A program made the translations under genes and the position numbers. A DNA stretch of 64,000 bases from Mangifera indica. Lineage: Eukaryota > Streptophyta > Magnoliopsida > Sapindales > Anacardiaceae. The notes below the pieces were generated by a model. It was not told the origin of the DNA and did not search any database. It saw only the letters and a list, made by a program, of their open reading frames with translations. Shown here one piece after another: positions 11,830 to 24,703 of this stretch. The DNA is taken from assembly GCF_011075055.1 (NCBI RefSeq), contig NW_025401114.1, positions 248,001 through 312,000 on the forward strand, given 5' to 3'. Each line of letters begins with the position of its first letter. The stretch's first letter is position 1.

Positions 11830-12460
11830 GTGATTTGATAGAGGAGAGTTAAAGACAATGAAATAGATGCTTGGCCTGTCTTGTTCCCTTTATTTTTTTA
11901 GTCAGAGAAAGAAGGAGGCACTTTTTTGTATCATGATCTTGTATGGACTAGACTAATAACAATGTCCACCGACAAGCAAAATTTTGGATGGTGTCCATAT
12001 AAAGCAAAAGTAACATGGTCCCTCCTTTTTTAAAGAGACAAATCATAGCTTATATAATGGAACCATGCACAGGAGTACCAAAAAGAATCAATAATGGAGC
12101 TAATCCGAGTTGATTTAAATCACAATACACATTAGCAAATTTTGTCACCAGATTTACATAAATATCAAAGACAACAACAAATTTTAAACACAAGATTTAA
12201 GGATGGCAAAATTGTTTTATTTTGATCCAACACAATTTCTTTTTCTTTTTCTTTCAAATCAATGAATCAAAAACGATCTATATCATAGAAAATTAGATTA
12301 AAACTGAAACATTGTTTCAAATAAAATAACCTAATGTAGTTTCTCCAAAGCGGCAAGGAAAACTTCAGTTCTTGCCTTGTACTGCAGATTTCTTCATTAA
12401 AAAAAATGGAGTGCTGGGTGAAGAATAACTTTCAGCAGGTTGTATTTAGAAACAGATTGT
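11830..12460. other. Intergenic region between GDSL gene and aspartate oxidase copy
   Basis: No gene or repeat is recognised. It should contain the GDSL promoter (the gene reads away to the left) and the 3' flank of the aspartate oxidase copy. Confidence 0.5.
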
Positions 12461-12467
12461 GCAGTTG

Positions 12468-15400
12468 CTAACAAACAGGCAGCTTGCGTAGTTGTCTTGA
12501 ACTCCATGTGCTATTTACAGGTGAAGGGAAGATAATGGTTGGGAGTCTCTTACTTTCTTCAACATGCGGAAAATCAGTGGTGTAGTGAAGTCCACGACTT
12601 TCTTGCCTAGCGAGGGCGCTGCTCACTACCAGCTTTGCACAGCAAAAGAAGTTCCTCATTTCACAAGCCTCAAGCCCAACCATTGTTTGCTTCCACCCTT
12701 GTTCAAACAAGTATGACTCCCATTTTGCCTCCAAATGAGCTATTTTTTTCTCTGCACTGTTTAGCCTTGCTGTAGACCGAACAATTCCCACATGCTTCCA
12801 CATGATTGACTGCAGTTCTTCTCTCACTTCCCTCGTTTTCCTCAAAATATTGTGCATTATATTACTCCCAAGTGACTTTGGCACAATTGGACAGGTCCAA
12901 TAACTCAAAGAAATAAGATCAAGGCTAGAGCTCTTCATGTGATCAATAGAAGGCTGGACAGTCCTTCGTGCAAAAACTAATGCCTCTAGCAAAGAATTGC
13001 TAGCGTGCTGGTTTGCTCCATGCAAACCTGTGCATGCAAGCTCACCTGCCACATACAGGAAGCCCAGCTTGGACTCCCCCACACATGTAATGTGCAGCAG
13101 GAATCACTAGGATTGGATGGCAGGTTATGTCTGGACCATACTTGAGGCATTCAGCGGCTATGTTGGGAAAATGTGAGAGGATCTTCTCTCCAGGCTTGTG
13201 ACTTATATCGAGTAGCACACACTTCTCATTATGCTGCTGAAGCTGGTCATCTATGCCTCTTGCCACCACATCCCTAGGAGCAAGCTCAGCTCTTTCATTA
13301 TACAGGGGCATGAACCGTTCCATGCCCAAGTTGTAAAGGATGCCTCCATCACCCCTGACGGCTTCAGTGATGAGAAATGCGTTTTCCCTACGTGTTGGTG
13401 GTTTGATGGGGAGGCCTTCATCAGCCAAGGCAGTTGGGTGGAACTGAACAAACCTGCCAAAAATAGTGATACAACAATTTTTATAACTACTGGAAAAATA
13501 AAACAGCCTTGGTATGTTGTTTACGAGTAGACTGAATTATGTACCATATAAACTAGAAACAGAAACATCATTCCATCTCCAGTGGTTTTCACAATATGAC
13601 TATGTAAGAAATAATGAGAACTAAAAGGAAATTTGATTTCTGAAAGTAAACTTACTCCATATTAGTAATCACTGCTTCAGCTCGGTGGGCCATAGCCATT
13701 CCATCTCCAAAGGCCACCTATAAAAGCAGGAAAATATGATGAACAAGGTGGAGGTGAAATCTTATTTTTTTTCCTCATAGGAAGCTGCATCTACTAATTC
13801 CCAATTATGATGAATAAAGAAAAGATGTATCTCTAAGTTCAGTAGAAAAGCCCAAAGAGAAGTCTAAGTTTATCCCATAAGAAAAAGTTTTCCTCTCCCT
13901 ATGGTCTTCAAATGTCCTTCAATTTTTCTCCAGGCAAACAACTCCAAAAATAGTAATCACTGCACAGCCCACATCAATTGGGAAGCCAACAAGCCTTTAA
14001 CATAACTTCAAAACATTTGGGCAATGCAAAAAATTATTGTCAACACTCTCAGATTCTTACACAGACAACATAGAAGTGAAAAACCAACTTCTGTCCTCCT
14101 TATTTTATGTGAATGAAAACAATTGAGTGGCAATATACTTACTATCAATCTGTGAAAATTTGAGAGAACAAAACCTATTTACACATTCACTTGATCAATA
14201 CATGTTCATTATTTTCAGGTGCCAAATTCTAGAATTTATAATAACAAATGCAGGTGATAAAATTTTCTTTTGAAGTTACAGGAACAGAAAGAATTATACA
14301 TACTGACAGAAACCAGGATTCATAACAGAAATTACTAAACATACAATACTGGAGGATTTGTTGGTGACAGATAGATATGCCCAACCCTGCCTGATGCTAG
14401 TAAGGTCACCTTTGAGATAAATCGTATAACCTGATGTTGTGACAAAGGTAAAGCATCAGAACATGATGTGAAGTTGCTTTGCAAGCTGCTGCCAAAATAA
14501 AATGCTAGAAGAGAACAAGCAAGCTTGTTATCACCTCTTCTGTTTCAGTATTTAAAGTGTCAACACCATGGCAAACTGTGTTAAGACCATCCTACAATGT
14601 CAAACACAATTAATTTCAGTATCTAGCTACACTGGTGAATGAAGCCACAATGTCAAATCTAAATTTAACCAGACTTGATGAAAAATTTCGGTATATTTTG
14701 CTCCTAAAATGTTCTGACAGGGTACAGAATATATGCTACAAAAAAGCTATGCATCTTCTTAAATATCATTCAACATACCCATCCAAGGGCTGTGAAGCAC
14801 AATGCAAAACTTAGCAATTAAAATTAATAGGAACCTGAGAAGTTAGCAGATCTATTGCAAAGTGGTGTTCAAAAACAGAGATATTGGGGTTATTGACAAC
14901 TGCTTCTAGCAGAGCCCGCTCAATCTCCCTTCCAGTCACATCAGCTGCATGAACAATTCTAAGATGGGAGTGGCCCCCCTCCCTTGCCAAGTGCAAGTTT
15001 CCATCTTCCCCATGATCAAAGGATGCACCTATAGCAATCAATTCTCTAATTCTATCAGGCCCTTCCGTACAGATAACCTGGACAAAGTATTACCAAAACT
15101 GTAAAGACTTAACAACTAAGCAGCTGGAAATTTCAGATTACTATCAAATAGTTGTTTTGTCAATAAATTAACAAACACTTGGGTACAACCTTGCAGGTTC
15201 TACTTTCTCAACAAGTCATCATTTACTGACTAACTTTTGTATGCTAAATCTATGTCATTGTCCATCTATTTACACAAGGAAATTCACGTTAGTTATGTAA
15301 AATAGTTTAACAACTGTTGAGTACAGAGAGGTATAAGGCACAGAACATCACTCCAATTTCTTTCTTGGAGATAGTGAATTTTAATCTCATGACCTTCAAA

Positions 15401-16450
15401 TAGAAGATAGCCTGCCATTCAAATTTACATTTTAGTGCCTCAACAATTATGTGATGTTAAATCATAATTGACAAACAAATGATACTATGCAGCAATATTA
15501 TTTGTACTGGAAGTCACTCTAACAGTCTCCTCATCACATAGGTAAGCCCCTGCTACTACGGTGTCCCGCATGTGACTCTCCACAGAATCTGATGGGCACA
15601 ACACAGCACTAACACCACCTTGGGTATAGTTCGTGTTGCTTTCATGAGGCTCTGCTTTTGTAGTCACAGCAACAGATCCCTGTTTGGCAACTTGAAGAGC
15701 ATAGCGGAGACCAGCAACTCCACTTCGAATGACAGCAAAATCAAAATACGTTGTGGAAGCATCTCTCAAACAAGCTGATACAGAGACAGTTTTCAAGGAC
15801 TTCCATCGCTCATTCACATGAGATTGAAAAAAATTACACTTCTGGGACAGCAAAAATTTGGATACTTCATATGACCTGGAAGATTTTACAATAATACACA
15901 TAGGTTAAAAGCATAAATATGAAATAGCCTTTTTCTCCCGGAGCAACAGATAGAACATAGTTAAGACATGTCGATTATATTGTATGAATACAAATTAAGA
16001 GATCTTCTCTACAATTTCTTTATGTGGCAATTCTCTTCAGAACCATACATTGCTAAAATTGAATGTTTGTATATGTGGTTATCATTCGGAATGTATGTTT
16101 TTTAAAATTAACCAATAAAATTCTGATAGCCAGGAAACTTCATGCCCTTGACAGAATGTAAAATTCCAATGAACTCTAGGAAGCCTTCGAACAAGAATTC
16201 AGGGAAACTTTTTTCTTGAAGATTATTAAAAAAAACCCAAAGAAACTGAGTTTAGTGTTCAAAGACATCAAAATGAATTATATGCACCAATTTAATTCTT
16301 AAACCATTGTTTTTTTTAAATCAAATACCATGATCGCTCTCTCTGAACGCATCCATTAAGTGTCACAATTGAAATCGAAGAAGCTTGCTTGCAACCTTGA
16401 CCATTGAAGCCAATCATTCCAAAAGGCAGATTGCCACTTCCAGCAGCCAT
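12468..16450 (-). pseudogene. AO: L-aspartate oxidase copy, two frameshifts (NAD biosynthesis)
   Basis: Seven minus-strand exons (16450-16329, 15875-15518, 15078-14835, 14591-14535, 14430-14350, 13717-13656, 13453-12468) cover the whole plastid L-aspartate oxidase, the FAD enzyme that makes iminoaspartate in the first step of NAD synthesis. Conserved stretches include HESNTNYTQGGVSAVLCPSD, FDHGEDGNLHLAREGGHSH, EAVRGDGGILYNLGMERFMP and AAHYMCGGV. The lesions are as follows. Near 15058-15064 one extra G in GAAGGGGCC shifts the frame and gives TGA at once. Near 13058-13064 about 23 bases between the AGL and LYVAGE segments are missing, which shifts the frame again. The FAD-binding GSG motif reads RSG, the GGAGHIYP motif reads GRVGHIYL, and ANRLASNS reads ANQHASNS. 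Splice sites are intact, so this is a duplicated gene rather than a retrocopy. Sequencing error could explain one indel but hardly all of these changes. An upstream in-frame ATG at 16462 is also possible. Confidence 0.85.
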
Positions 16451-16783
16451 ACCAATTGTCATTGTTATCTTTCTACAGAAACATTAAGAACTAGAAATTA
16501 GAACAAAATCACGACGACTCAAAAGAATGAGAATTAAATCACAAAAACTCTAAAGAAATCTTTATATATTCAAATTAAATATACATAATTTTGTTGATAT
16601 TTAATTATGTATTAAAAAATATGTGAATATAATTTCATTACTTATTTTAACTTATGACACGTTTAACTACAATTTTAACTTATGACACGTTTAACTACAA
16701 CCACTTTAGGGGAAAATTCCTAATATTTTCCCATCTTCATTTTCAAGTCATCATCTTGCAAAAACAATGAAGAGATTTTGAAA

Positions 16784-17313
16784 GGCCAAAGGACTATGTC
16801 CCACCCAAATTTAGCTGTTTTTTCAAAGCTACATCTATAAGGTTAAAAAAACTAAAAATCTCATCTATCTGTTTAAAATCTCAGTTAAGGTTAAAAATAA
16901 AATCATTATTTAATCAAAAAAATTTTAGAAACTATTTTTTATTACTTTCACCCCCTTAGTTTGAAAATCTTAAATTCCCCCCACTCAACGTTTGAAAATT
17001 TAATATTTCTCTCTTAAAGTTTAGAAATTATCATCGAAGATAGTAAACTTCGCCATCTCCAGCTATAGTTTGTAAACCCTAGGGGGAAAAGGTTGATTTT
17101 TCAAACTTTGGGTATGGGAGAAATTATGAGATTTTCAAACTAAGGGGGTAAACGAATAAAACTTTAGTTTTTTAAAATTTTTTATTAAATAATGATTTTA
17201 TCTCTAACCTTAATTGAGATTTTAAATGAATTGACGAGACTTTTGGCTTTCAAACTCTATAGGTATGACTTTGAAAATACACCTAAACTTAGATAGGAAA
17301 TAGTCTTTGGGCC
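16784..17313. mobile_element. Foldback Mutator-like MITE, perfect 9-bp TSD
   Basis: The left end is GGCCAAAGGACTATGTCCCA and the right end is the inverse (AGGAAATAGTCTTTGGGCC). The perfect direct repeat ATTTTGAAA occurs at 16775-16783 and 17314-17322. The interior is AT-rich with a central hairpin around AAACCCTAGGGG near 17070. It sits about 330 bases upstream of the aspartate oxidase start. Confidence 0.85.
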
Positions 17314-17426
17314 ATTTTGAAAATACTAAAACAAAATGGAATTATCCTTCGGGGAATCCAAGGCTAATCTAAGTGAGTGTCCACATTGGATGGACCATAA
17401 CATTTTTGACAAGACATTTTGCAATT

Positions 17427-18276
17427 GGCCAAGTGACTATGTCTTACCCAAAGTTTGATGTAAACTTAATTTTTCACTTATTAATTATCGAAAATCTAAA
17501 TATTTATCCATATATTAAATTTAACTATTACTGTTAAGATAAAATTATTATTTAATAAAAATATTTAAAAAAATTATAAATTTATCATATTTCCCCATGT
17601 TTAAAAACTAATAATTTCTCCTCAAACCCAAAGTTTAAAAAATAATTATTTCCCTCTTAGGGTTTGTATTTTATCCCTTGTTGCTTCTCCGACAACCAAA
17701 GCTAGTCAGCCTTCTCTCTCCCATCCCTAGGACGAGGACGAATTATAGACTAACAGGAGGTTGGTCAATGATTCATCAGTCTGCATATCAAATCTGTGTA
17801 ACGCATAAATCTATGCGTCACACAAATCGATTCAATCGATCGATGCATCGTAAACGAAGACTTTAACTCTTTGTCTAACCGATTTGTGGATCGATCGACA
17901 CACAGGTCTACAACACTTGGTTGACGAATCATCGACCAACCTCTAGTTGGTTGATGATTCATCCTCTTTCAGGAGATGAGAGGCAGGAGGCTAGCCAGCT
18001 CCGATTGTTGGAGAAGTAGTAAGGGACAAAATGCAAACCTTAGAGGGGAAATAGTTATTTTTCAAACTTTAAATTTAAGAAAAAATTGTTAGTTTTTAAA
18101 TTTAAAAGGAAAACTGATGAATTTATAATTTTTTTAAATATTTTTATTAAATGATAATCATACTCTTGATAATAACAATAAAATTTAACAGACAGATAGA
18201 TATTTAAATTTTTATTATTTAACAAATAAAAAATTAAGTTTACATCAAACTTTGGGTGCGAAATAGTCAGTTGGCC
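17427..18276. mobile_element. Foldback Mutator-like MITE, 9-bp TSD with one mismatch
   Basis: The ends are GGCCAAGTGACTATGTCTTACCC and the inverse of it (GGGTGCGAAATAGTCAGTTGGCC). The flanks are TTTGCAATT (17418-17426) and TATGCAATT (18277-18285). The subterminal regions are long inverted repeats. The centre includes repeated GATTCATC / GATCGAT motifs. Non-coding. Confidence 0.8.
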
Positions 18277-18299
18277 TATGCAATTCCACCGCATCATAC

Positions 18300-20549
18300 A
18301 ACCATTTCAAAATCACTTGGGTCAAAAAAAATCCAAGTCAAAGACTACTTTGGGGTCAACAAAGCTCATATACTTTTAACTATGAATAATATTTTCAATA
18401 TCATGTAACACTTTGAATATCATTTAACAATTGAAAAAGGTGTTACAGATTTGACATATCTACCACTATAATACCGCTCTTTCTAATAATTATCCCCTTG
18501 CTGCAATTGAACCCAACATAAGTATGAAGAACAACTTTCGTTAGATTTGAAGAAATTTGTGTCGCACTCTTAAAATTCAGAGGCGGATGGACGCGAATGG
18601 GCATGCTAGACTCAACCACAAGCCTAGGAGCGACATGATTAGACATCCCAATTTTGGGTTCAAATACCCTTTTGTCTCGAATTTAATTTAAATAAAAAAT
18701 AATTTAATTTAAATTTATTAAATCAAATTTAACAGAGATTTGAGTTTGTCTCAAATGAAAAAAAGATTTTGCTTGAATTAATAGTTAAATCTATTATTCA
18801 TATTTATAACTTATTAATAAAATAATGTTGTTTTACTTAATAATGAACAAATGATATCATTTTAATAATGAGTTATAAACTCAAACCATAAATTTGAGTC
18901 ATAAATTTAAATCAAACTCAAGCCACGAATCAAAATTATATATTTGAATCATGAATTTAAGTCAAACTAAATTAAACACCTTTTAACATAAATTTGGCTT
19001 GGTTTGCAATTTGAATTTAGTTCAAATTTAAATTAAACAAACATGAATCGAGTCAAGTTATCTTCTAAGATCGAATCGATTTGATTTGGATCCAATCCTA
19101 TAAGTCAGGACAATGTACGAGATTATTATGGAATGAGAGAACCAATGATTCAAAAGGCAACGAAAATTGCTTAGTTTGGCAGAGATGGAAGCCAGATAGA
19201 GAAGTGTTCGTCATCATGTGCAAATTTGCACATATGCGAGACGCATAGAGTCAGGGGCGTAGGAGTGGCGCACAACCTAATAAGCGAACACAAAAGCGTA
19301 GAGATAACATGAAATTGTTGCAAGAAGCCTTGAAGAGGGCAAGGCAAGATAGAGAGCTAAGCGATGAGAGAAATCAAAAGCATGGCACGGGCAAAAGACT
19401 CCACATGCAAGAATAAATGATGTGATGTACATACATGCAAGTGAGGTAGAAGTAGCGCGCGAAAACAAGCAGGGAAAGCTTGGTGAAGACAAAGCATTTG
19501 AGAAAGGCTGGGAAATGAAACTTGATGTTGATCAGTGGGTTAGCTAAAGGTACTAAGGAGTGTGTTGGACCAGGGATAAGCAAACGTACGTGCAGTAAGC
19601 ACAGATGGTGAGAAGTGGTTGTGCAAAGGGAAGATGGATAAGCAATTGCCTAGTGCAGTTATGCTTGTCAAGATATGTTGGTTATTTAGACATAAAGATG
19701 AGATCATGTCATATAACAATGAGGGATGTTTGATTGCGAGTTTGAATATTTGAATTTGAACATGTAGTTGCCCTAATTGTTATAACTACAACCTCTCTAT
19801 ATAAAGGTGACAAGTGCTGGAAATTTGGGGGAAGTGCATATATGGTATTGTGAGTGTGAGTTGGGCATTCCTTCAAGTGCGTGGAAGTTTGGAAAACAAG
19901 GGTTGGACGCTGTGTGTTGGTGCAATTCATAGTGAGTCAAGACAGTGCGTTGTGCATGTAAAATCTGTGCGAGAATTAAGTGCGAGAATAAAGAGGCGTT
20001 TTAATATGACTTCGTTTGAGAAAAGTTAACCGGGTGATACTTTGTCAGATGGAAAGAAGTTGTGAGTTGCATGGAGCATTTTTTGGAGAAATGAAAAGAA
20101 AATGGAAAAGACAGAAAATAAATTTTTAACATTCAAATTGGGTATTGTGAAATAGAAAAGAAAAATATTATAATTTGAATAGGAGAACTAGAATAAAAGG
20201 GAAAAAAATTTTATTGAAAGCAAATATAAAACGGCAGAAAAAACTTTAATAATAAAATTATATACAAATTTTGAATATATAAATATGTATATACTTATAT
20301 GTGTTATTATATAATTGAACAATTTTAAATTAACGATAAAGTAATATTTAATTATATTATGATATATATAAATGTATACACAATTATGTATTCAAAGTGA
20401 GTATATATAATATTATACAAATTTTAATTAGGTAAAGAAAAAGGGTAAAATTGTCTTTTATAGATAGGGTTTTTATAATTTGAAGAGACAGAATGGACTG
20501 CGGACATCGATTGACCTATTATGATGTTGTTTTAATATAATACCATTTT
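18300..20549. other. Intergenic DNA, no gene recognised
   Basis: The stretch at about 18660-19080 is AT-rich and resembles 43280-43620 in composition and motifs (for example AATTTAAATCAAACTC). The stretch at 19100-20050 is less AT-rich, with a promoter-like CTCTCTATATAAAGGTG near 19794, and might be part of an old LTR, but I found no matching partner. A copy of the dispersed AT-rich element lies at about 20260-20420. The short open frames have no recognisable domains. Confidence 0.45.
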
Positions 20550-21269
20550 CAAGGTGTAATGCCCTCAGGTATATTCCAGGGATATTTATGTTTTTTGACT
20601 CTATTTAGAGATATTTCTCATTTTAAGTACATATATTTATTTTACATGTATATGTGTGTTTATATATATATATATAAATATACATATGTAAATAAATACA
20701 AAAAGAAAATTAAAAAAAAAAAGAAAAAAGGGAGAAAGAGAAAAAGGGAGATAAAGCTTAGATAAAGGGAGAGTAAAGTCAACAAAGGTATCTCATCCCA
20801 TTTTTTTTCTATCATCTTCTTCTCCCGTAAAGCTCCAGCAGCCAGCCTCCTTCATGTTCTTTTCTTTTGTTTTGTGAAGCCAAAGGAAGAAATTGAAGAA
20901 ATATTGGAAGATAAAATAAAAAGAAAAAAAAGAGAAGCACCTTGGAAGCTTCGGTAACCAAAGATCTCCTTTCTTCTCATTTTATCTATGTTTATATACA
21001 TATTATATGAATATGTTAGTGTGTTTTGGTATTGATTTAAAGTAATTTTGGTGATAAAGGGAGCAAAACAAAGAGGAGGAAGTCAACTTACAAAGATTTG
21101 ACTTGAAACAAGGTAAGGGATATCATCTTTGATATGTGACATGTTTTAGGCTTTTGGTTCCTTGGATCTATGTTATAAATTATGATTTTGATGTTGAGAA
21201 ATATTGTTTTGCCATTTGGGATGTCTATGTGTGTGATTTTGTTCATGGCAGAAAGTTGCATAATATTTA

Positions 21270-21845
21270 CAGTTTTTGCCACTGAGTTCGTCCCATGTTT
21301 TGGCTGTCTTATCTGATGAATTATGAGTACTATTATAGCTTGTTGGAAAGCTCTTTGAATCCTCTTTCCAATGATATATAGCTTGCATGAATTAGAGATC
21401 ATTTGAACTGTCAAAGATTGCATAAACCGAAAGGACTGTTTTACTAAATAAACAGAGGAGGCAGTTTTGTCACTGAGTTTATCTCACGTTTTGACTGCCT
21501 TATCTATGGAATTATGAGTGCTATTATATCTCGTTGGAAACCTCTTTGAATTCTCTTTTCAGTGATATATAGCTTGTATGAATTGGGGATCATTTGGATT
21601 GTTAAATATTGCATGAACCACAAGGACTGCTTTACCAAATAAACAGGGGAGGCAGTTTTTGCCACTGATTTTATCTCACGTTTTGACTGCCTTATCTATT
21701 GAATTATGAGTGTTATTATAGCTTGTTGGAAAGATCTTTGAATCCTCTTTCCAACGATATATAGCGTGTATGAATTAGAAACTGTTTGGGCTGTCAAATG
21801 GTATGAAAATGAAGGCTGCCCTGCGAAATACTGTTCTGTGAACAG
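21270..21845 (+). repeat. Three-copy tandem repeat, unit about 192 bp, inside the solo LTR
   Basis: Copies start at about 21270, 21462 and 21653, each at a CAGTTTT(T)GYCACTGA motif. Shared landmarks in each copy are GAATTATGAGT, TTGTTGGAAA or TCGTTGGAAA, and GATATATAGC. The copies are clearly diverged from one another, so the expansion is old relative to the 83-bp duplication at 3054. Tandem repeats in LTRs often fall in the U3 promoter region. Confidence 0.88.
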
Positions 21846-21865
21846 TACTTCGTAGTTCTGGGCAA

Positions 21866-22160
21866 GAAAGAAAGAAAGAAAAGGAAGAAGAAAGAAAAAA
21901 AAAGAAAAGAAAAGAAAGGAAAGGAAAGGAAAGAAAAAAAAAGAAAAGAAAAGAAAAGAAAAGAAAGGAAAGGAAAGGAAAGAAAAAAAAAAGAAAAGAA
22001 GAAAAGAAAAAAAAAAAGAAAAGAAAAGAAAGAAAAGGAAAGGAAAGGAAAGAAAAAAAAAGAAAAGAAAAGAAAAGAAAAGAAAGGAAAGGAAAGGAAA
22101 GAAAAAAAAAAAGAAGAAAAGAAAAAAAAAGAAAAGAAAAGAAAGAAAAGCAAGAAAAGG
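21866..22160 (+). repeat. Purine-only AAAAG/AAAGG microsatellite-like tract
   Basis: About 295 bases composed almost entirely of A and G on the plus strand, arranged as imperfect higher-order units (runs of AAAAG, then AAAGG, then poly-A, repeated about three times). It lies inside the solo LTR. The long Phe/Ser/Leu-rich open frames on the minus strand here are artefacts of the tract. Confidence 0.92.
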
Positions 22161-23136
22161 AATTTGGAACTCAAGATTTAGGGGTCGTCCCAAGAGTAAT
22201 ATCTGGTGAGTTATGAATAAATTTAAAGGAAAGCAAAATTAGTAAGATATAAGACCCGCATGCATGCTATAAATTATGAGGGGACACTTTACACTACACC
22301 GCCTGCAGTAGGGCACGTCCGTAGTAGGACACAGACCCCTAGTAGGGTCCGCTCGCAGTAGAGCTCAATTCAGATTCAGAAATAGTGTAGTGAAAGAAAA
22401 AGAGCTTGAGCTTAGAAAAGTGTCAAATCTCTATAGTTAGCTTCCAGAAAGTATCAAATAGACACCAGATGGGACAAAGTATGACCCAAATAGTAAAGAG
22501 TGAACTAAATTACCCCCTCAATCTCTTATAGAGGTTAGGATGTGAGGTTGAGTCCCAAAAGTGAGTTAGAACAAAAAAAAAAAGGATAGTTTACTTAATT
22601 TTTCCCCTTACTAAGTGTTCTTATCACTCACTCCCTTTTCTTTCTTGATTGCAGGTACATGTGATCGAGGTAGCTGCGAGGCAGGGTCAGGTTAGCGTAG
22701 GTAGATCCGGCTGGAGCAAGTTTTCTCTGGTTTATATTACATGCATACAGTAGCATGTTTTTAATGACTTTTGACTTTTTGAGATTATAGTACAGTTGCA
22801 CATGATTACTTCCTGTTTTCAGATACTTTCAGATGAGTCTTCATATGAGTATATACATCTTTTGTTCGCTTCCAGATTTTCAGTTTTCTTGGAATACTTC
22901 CTAAACACTTTTAATGAGGCGTTTATTTTAAAGTATTTTTAAAAAAAGAAAAAAAATAGACGCTCCGAATATTAATTCGTAACATTTCTCCTTCAATGGA
23001 TAGTACTTCTAGGGAGGGATGTTACACAAGGGGTTCTAAATGCACCTCATTTTTCCGTTACGTTAGGGTTGGAAAATAAATCAAAAAATTGCAGTTACGT
23101 TGCGCTCACACCATCGTAAATCAATTAAAAACAAAA

Positions 23137-23895
23137 CGCCAAAGGGCTATTTCTCACCCAAGTTTAGTTGTGTTTTCAAAATTATACTAGTGAGATCTAA
23201 AAAGTTAAAAGGGTTATCCATCTATTAAAAATCTTAGTTACGATCAAGGTTAAAACCATCGTATAACAAAAAACCAAAGTTTTATTACTTTTACCTCTTC
23301 AGTTTAAAAATATCATATTCTCTCTATCTGAAGTTTGAAAAATTAAAATTTTTCCCTAGAGTTTACAAACCATCATCGAAGATGCTGAACTTCACCATCT
23401 CTAGTTGCATTGACTGTCCCTACCAATCACATTTCAACCATTGGCAAAGCTTATTTTTTCCTATGAAGACGAAACCGTCTTCATCAGATTGTTTTCATCT
23501 CGGACAAAGATAATGAAAGTGAAATCGTCTTCGTCCGATATAAAGACACTCTACGAAGATAATTTCATCTTTATCAAATGAAATAGGCTTCATCGATGGT
23601 TAAGATATGATTGATAGGGATATTTAAACCAAGAAGAAGAGCTAACGTGATCAGAGATGACCATTTCCAGTGATAGTTTACAAATCTTAGAAGAAAATTC
23701 AAATTTTAGATGAGAAAAATTATGAAATTTTCAAATTAAGAGGGATAAACAAATAAAACTTTAATTTTTTAAAATTTCTTATTAAATAATAATTTTGCTC
23801 CTAATTATAATTGAGTAAAACTTTTAGTTTTTCAAATCTCATTGATATGATTTTGAGAACACACTTAAACTTAGGTGGGAAATAGTCGTTTGGCC
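23137..23895. mobile_element. Foldback Mutator-like MITE, perfect 9-bp TSD
   Basis: The left end is CGCCAAAGGGCTATTTCTCACCC and the right end is the inverse of GGCCAAACGACTATTTCCCACC. The flanks are AAAACAAAA at 23128-23136 and 23896-23904 (perfect, though low complexity). The centre carries GAAGACGAAACCGTCTTC-type inverted motifs near 23463-23580. Non-coding. Confidence 0.78.
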
Positions 23896-23904
23896 AAAAC
23901 AAAA

Positions 23905-24703
23905 CCATTAAAAAAATAAAACTTTCAGGTATTGCAATTTAACTTGAACAAGTTTCGGCTTCTCTTAGTTAAGACGACCATCTCAAATTCCATAGTCGGG
24001 GAAGCACACATTTTGGAAGTAACAAATCGGCTGTAACTGTTGGTGGGGTTAATTGTTTATTTTTAGAAGTAATAGGGGGTCTTAAAATTACCCCTAAAAT
24101 GATATCTTATTTATCTATGCCTAAAATGCCACATCATTATTCATATACGCTAGATAGTGCCACGTCACTGAGCACCGGTGAGGGTTGTGGGTGTTAAGAT
24201 AAATGTGAAACACTGCGTTTTGATTACTATAAAACGCACCGTTTCAATTGAGATTGAAAGGCAGAAGTCAACATGTAACTTGCATTTCTCATCTGAAAAC
24301 TAAAGTAGAAGAACGCGTGGGTTGTGGCTGAAGATCAGACGGCAGCAAATCGGTGAGTTAGTTAAAGATCGACGATGGTAATTAAGTCTAGTAGTCATGT
24401 TAGCTGGCAGTTAGTTTTTATTTTTTTCTTGTATAAAAACATTTGTGATTCCTAATTTTTTCAATAACAAATATCTGAGGTATTTTTCAACGAATCTTGG
24501 CTCTCTCAATCTTGATCTGAGACTGTGTACTATGAATAGTGATTTCTTTACAGTGGGAGAGTTGAAATAGTCTTGGAGGCGAAGAGTGAGAAGCGGGAAG
24601 TTTCAGTTCTGATTAGCCACAGCCATAACCATAGCAAATTCAAAATTTATTTTTATTTCACTTTCATTGTCTTTCATCTTCGTCAATTGGCACAAAGACT
24701 AAA
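23905..24703. other. Upstream region of the porin-family gene
   Basis: No repeat or gene is recognised. The region directly precedes the porin-family start codon, so the promoter and leader should lie here. A leader intron is possible but I could not define one. Confidence 0.4.

Larger units (their letters stand above)
20555..23026 (+). mobile_element. Solo LTR of an LTR retrotransposon (2,472 bp), perfect 5-bp TSD
   Basis: The element begins TGTAATGCCCTCAGG and ends GGGAGGGATGTTACA, so it has the inverted terminal pentamer TGTAA...TTACA. It is flanked by the perfect 5-bp duplication CAAGG (20550-20554 and 23027-23031). No internal domain or second LTR accompanies it, so it is a solo LTR left by LTR-LTR recombination. 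The GGGAGGGrTGTTACA ending is common in plant Ty3/Gypsy LTRs, though the family is inferred. Inside are a three-copy 192-bp tandem repeat and a 300-bp purine tract. Confidence 0.88.

Noticed and set aside
21696..22193. 165-residue minus-strand open frame rich in Phe, Leu and Ser
   Set aside because: It is a translation of the A/G-only tract inside the solo LTR; no start context, domain or conservation is expected.
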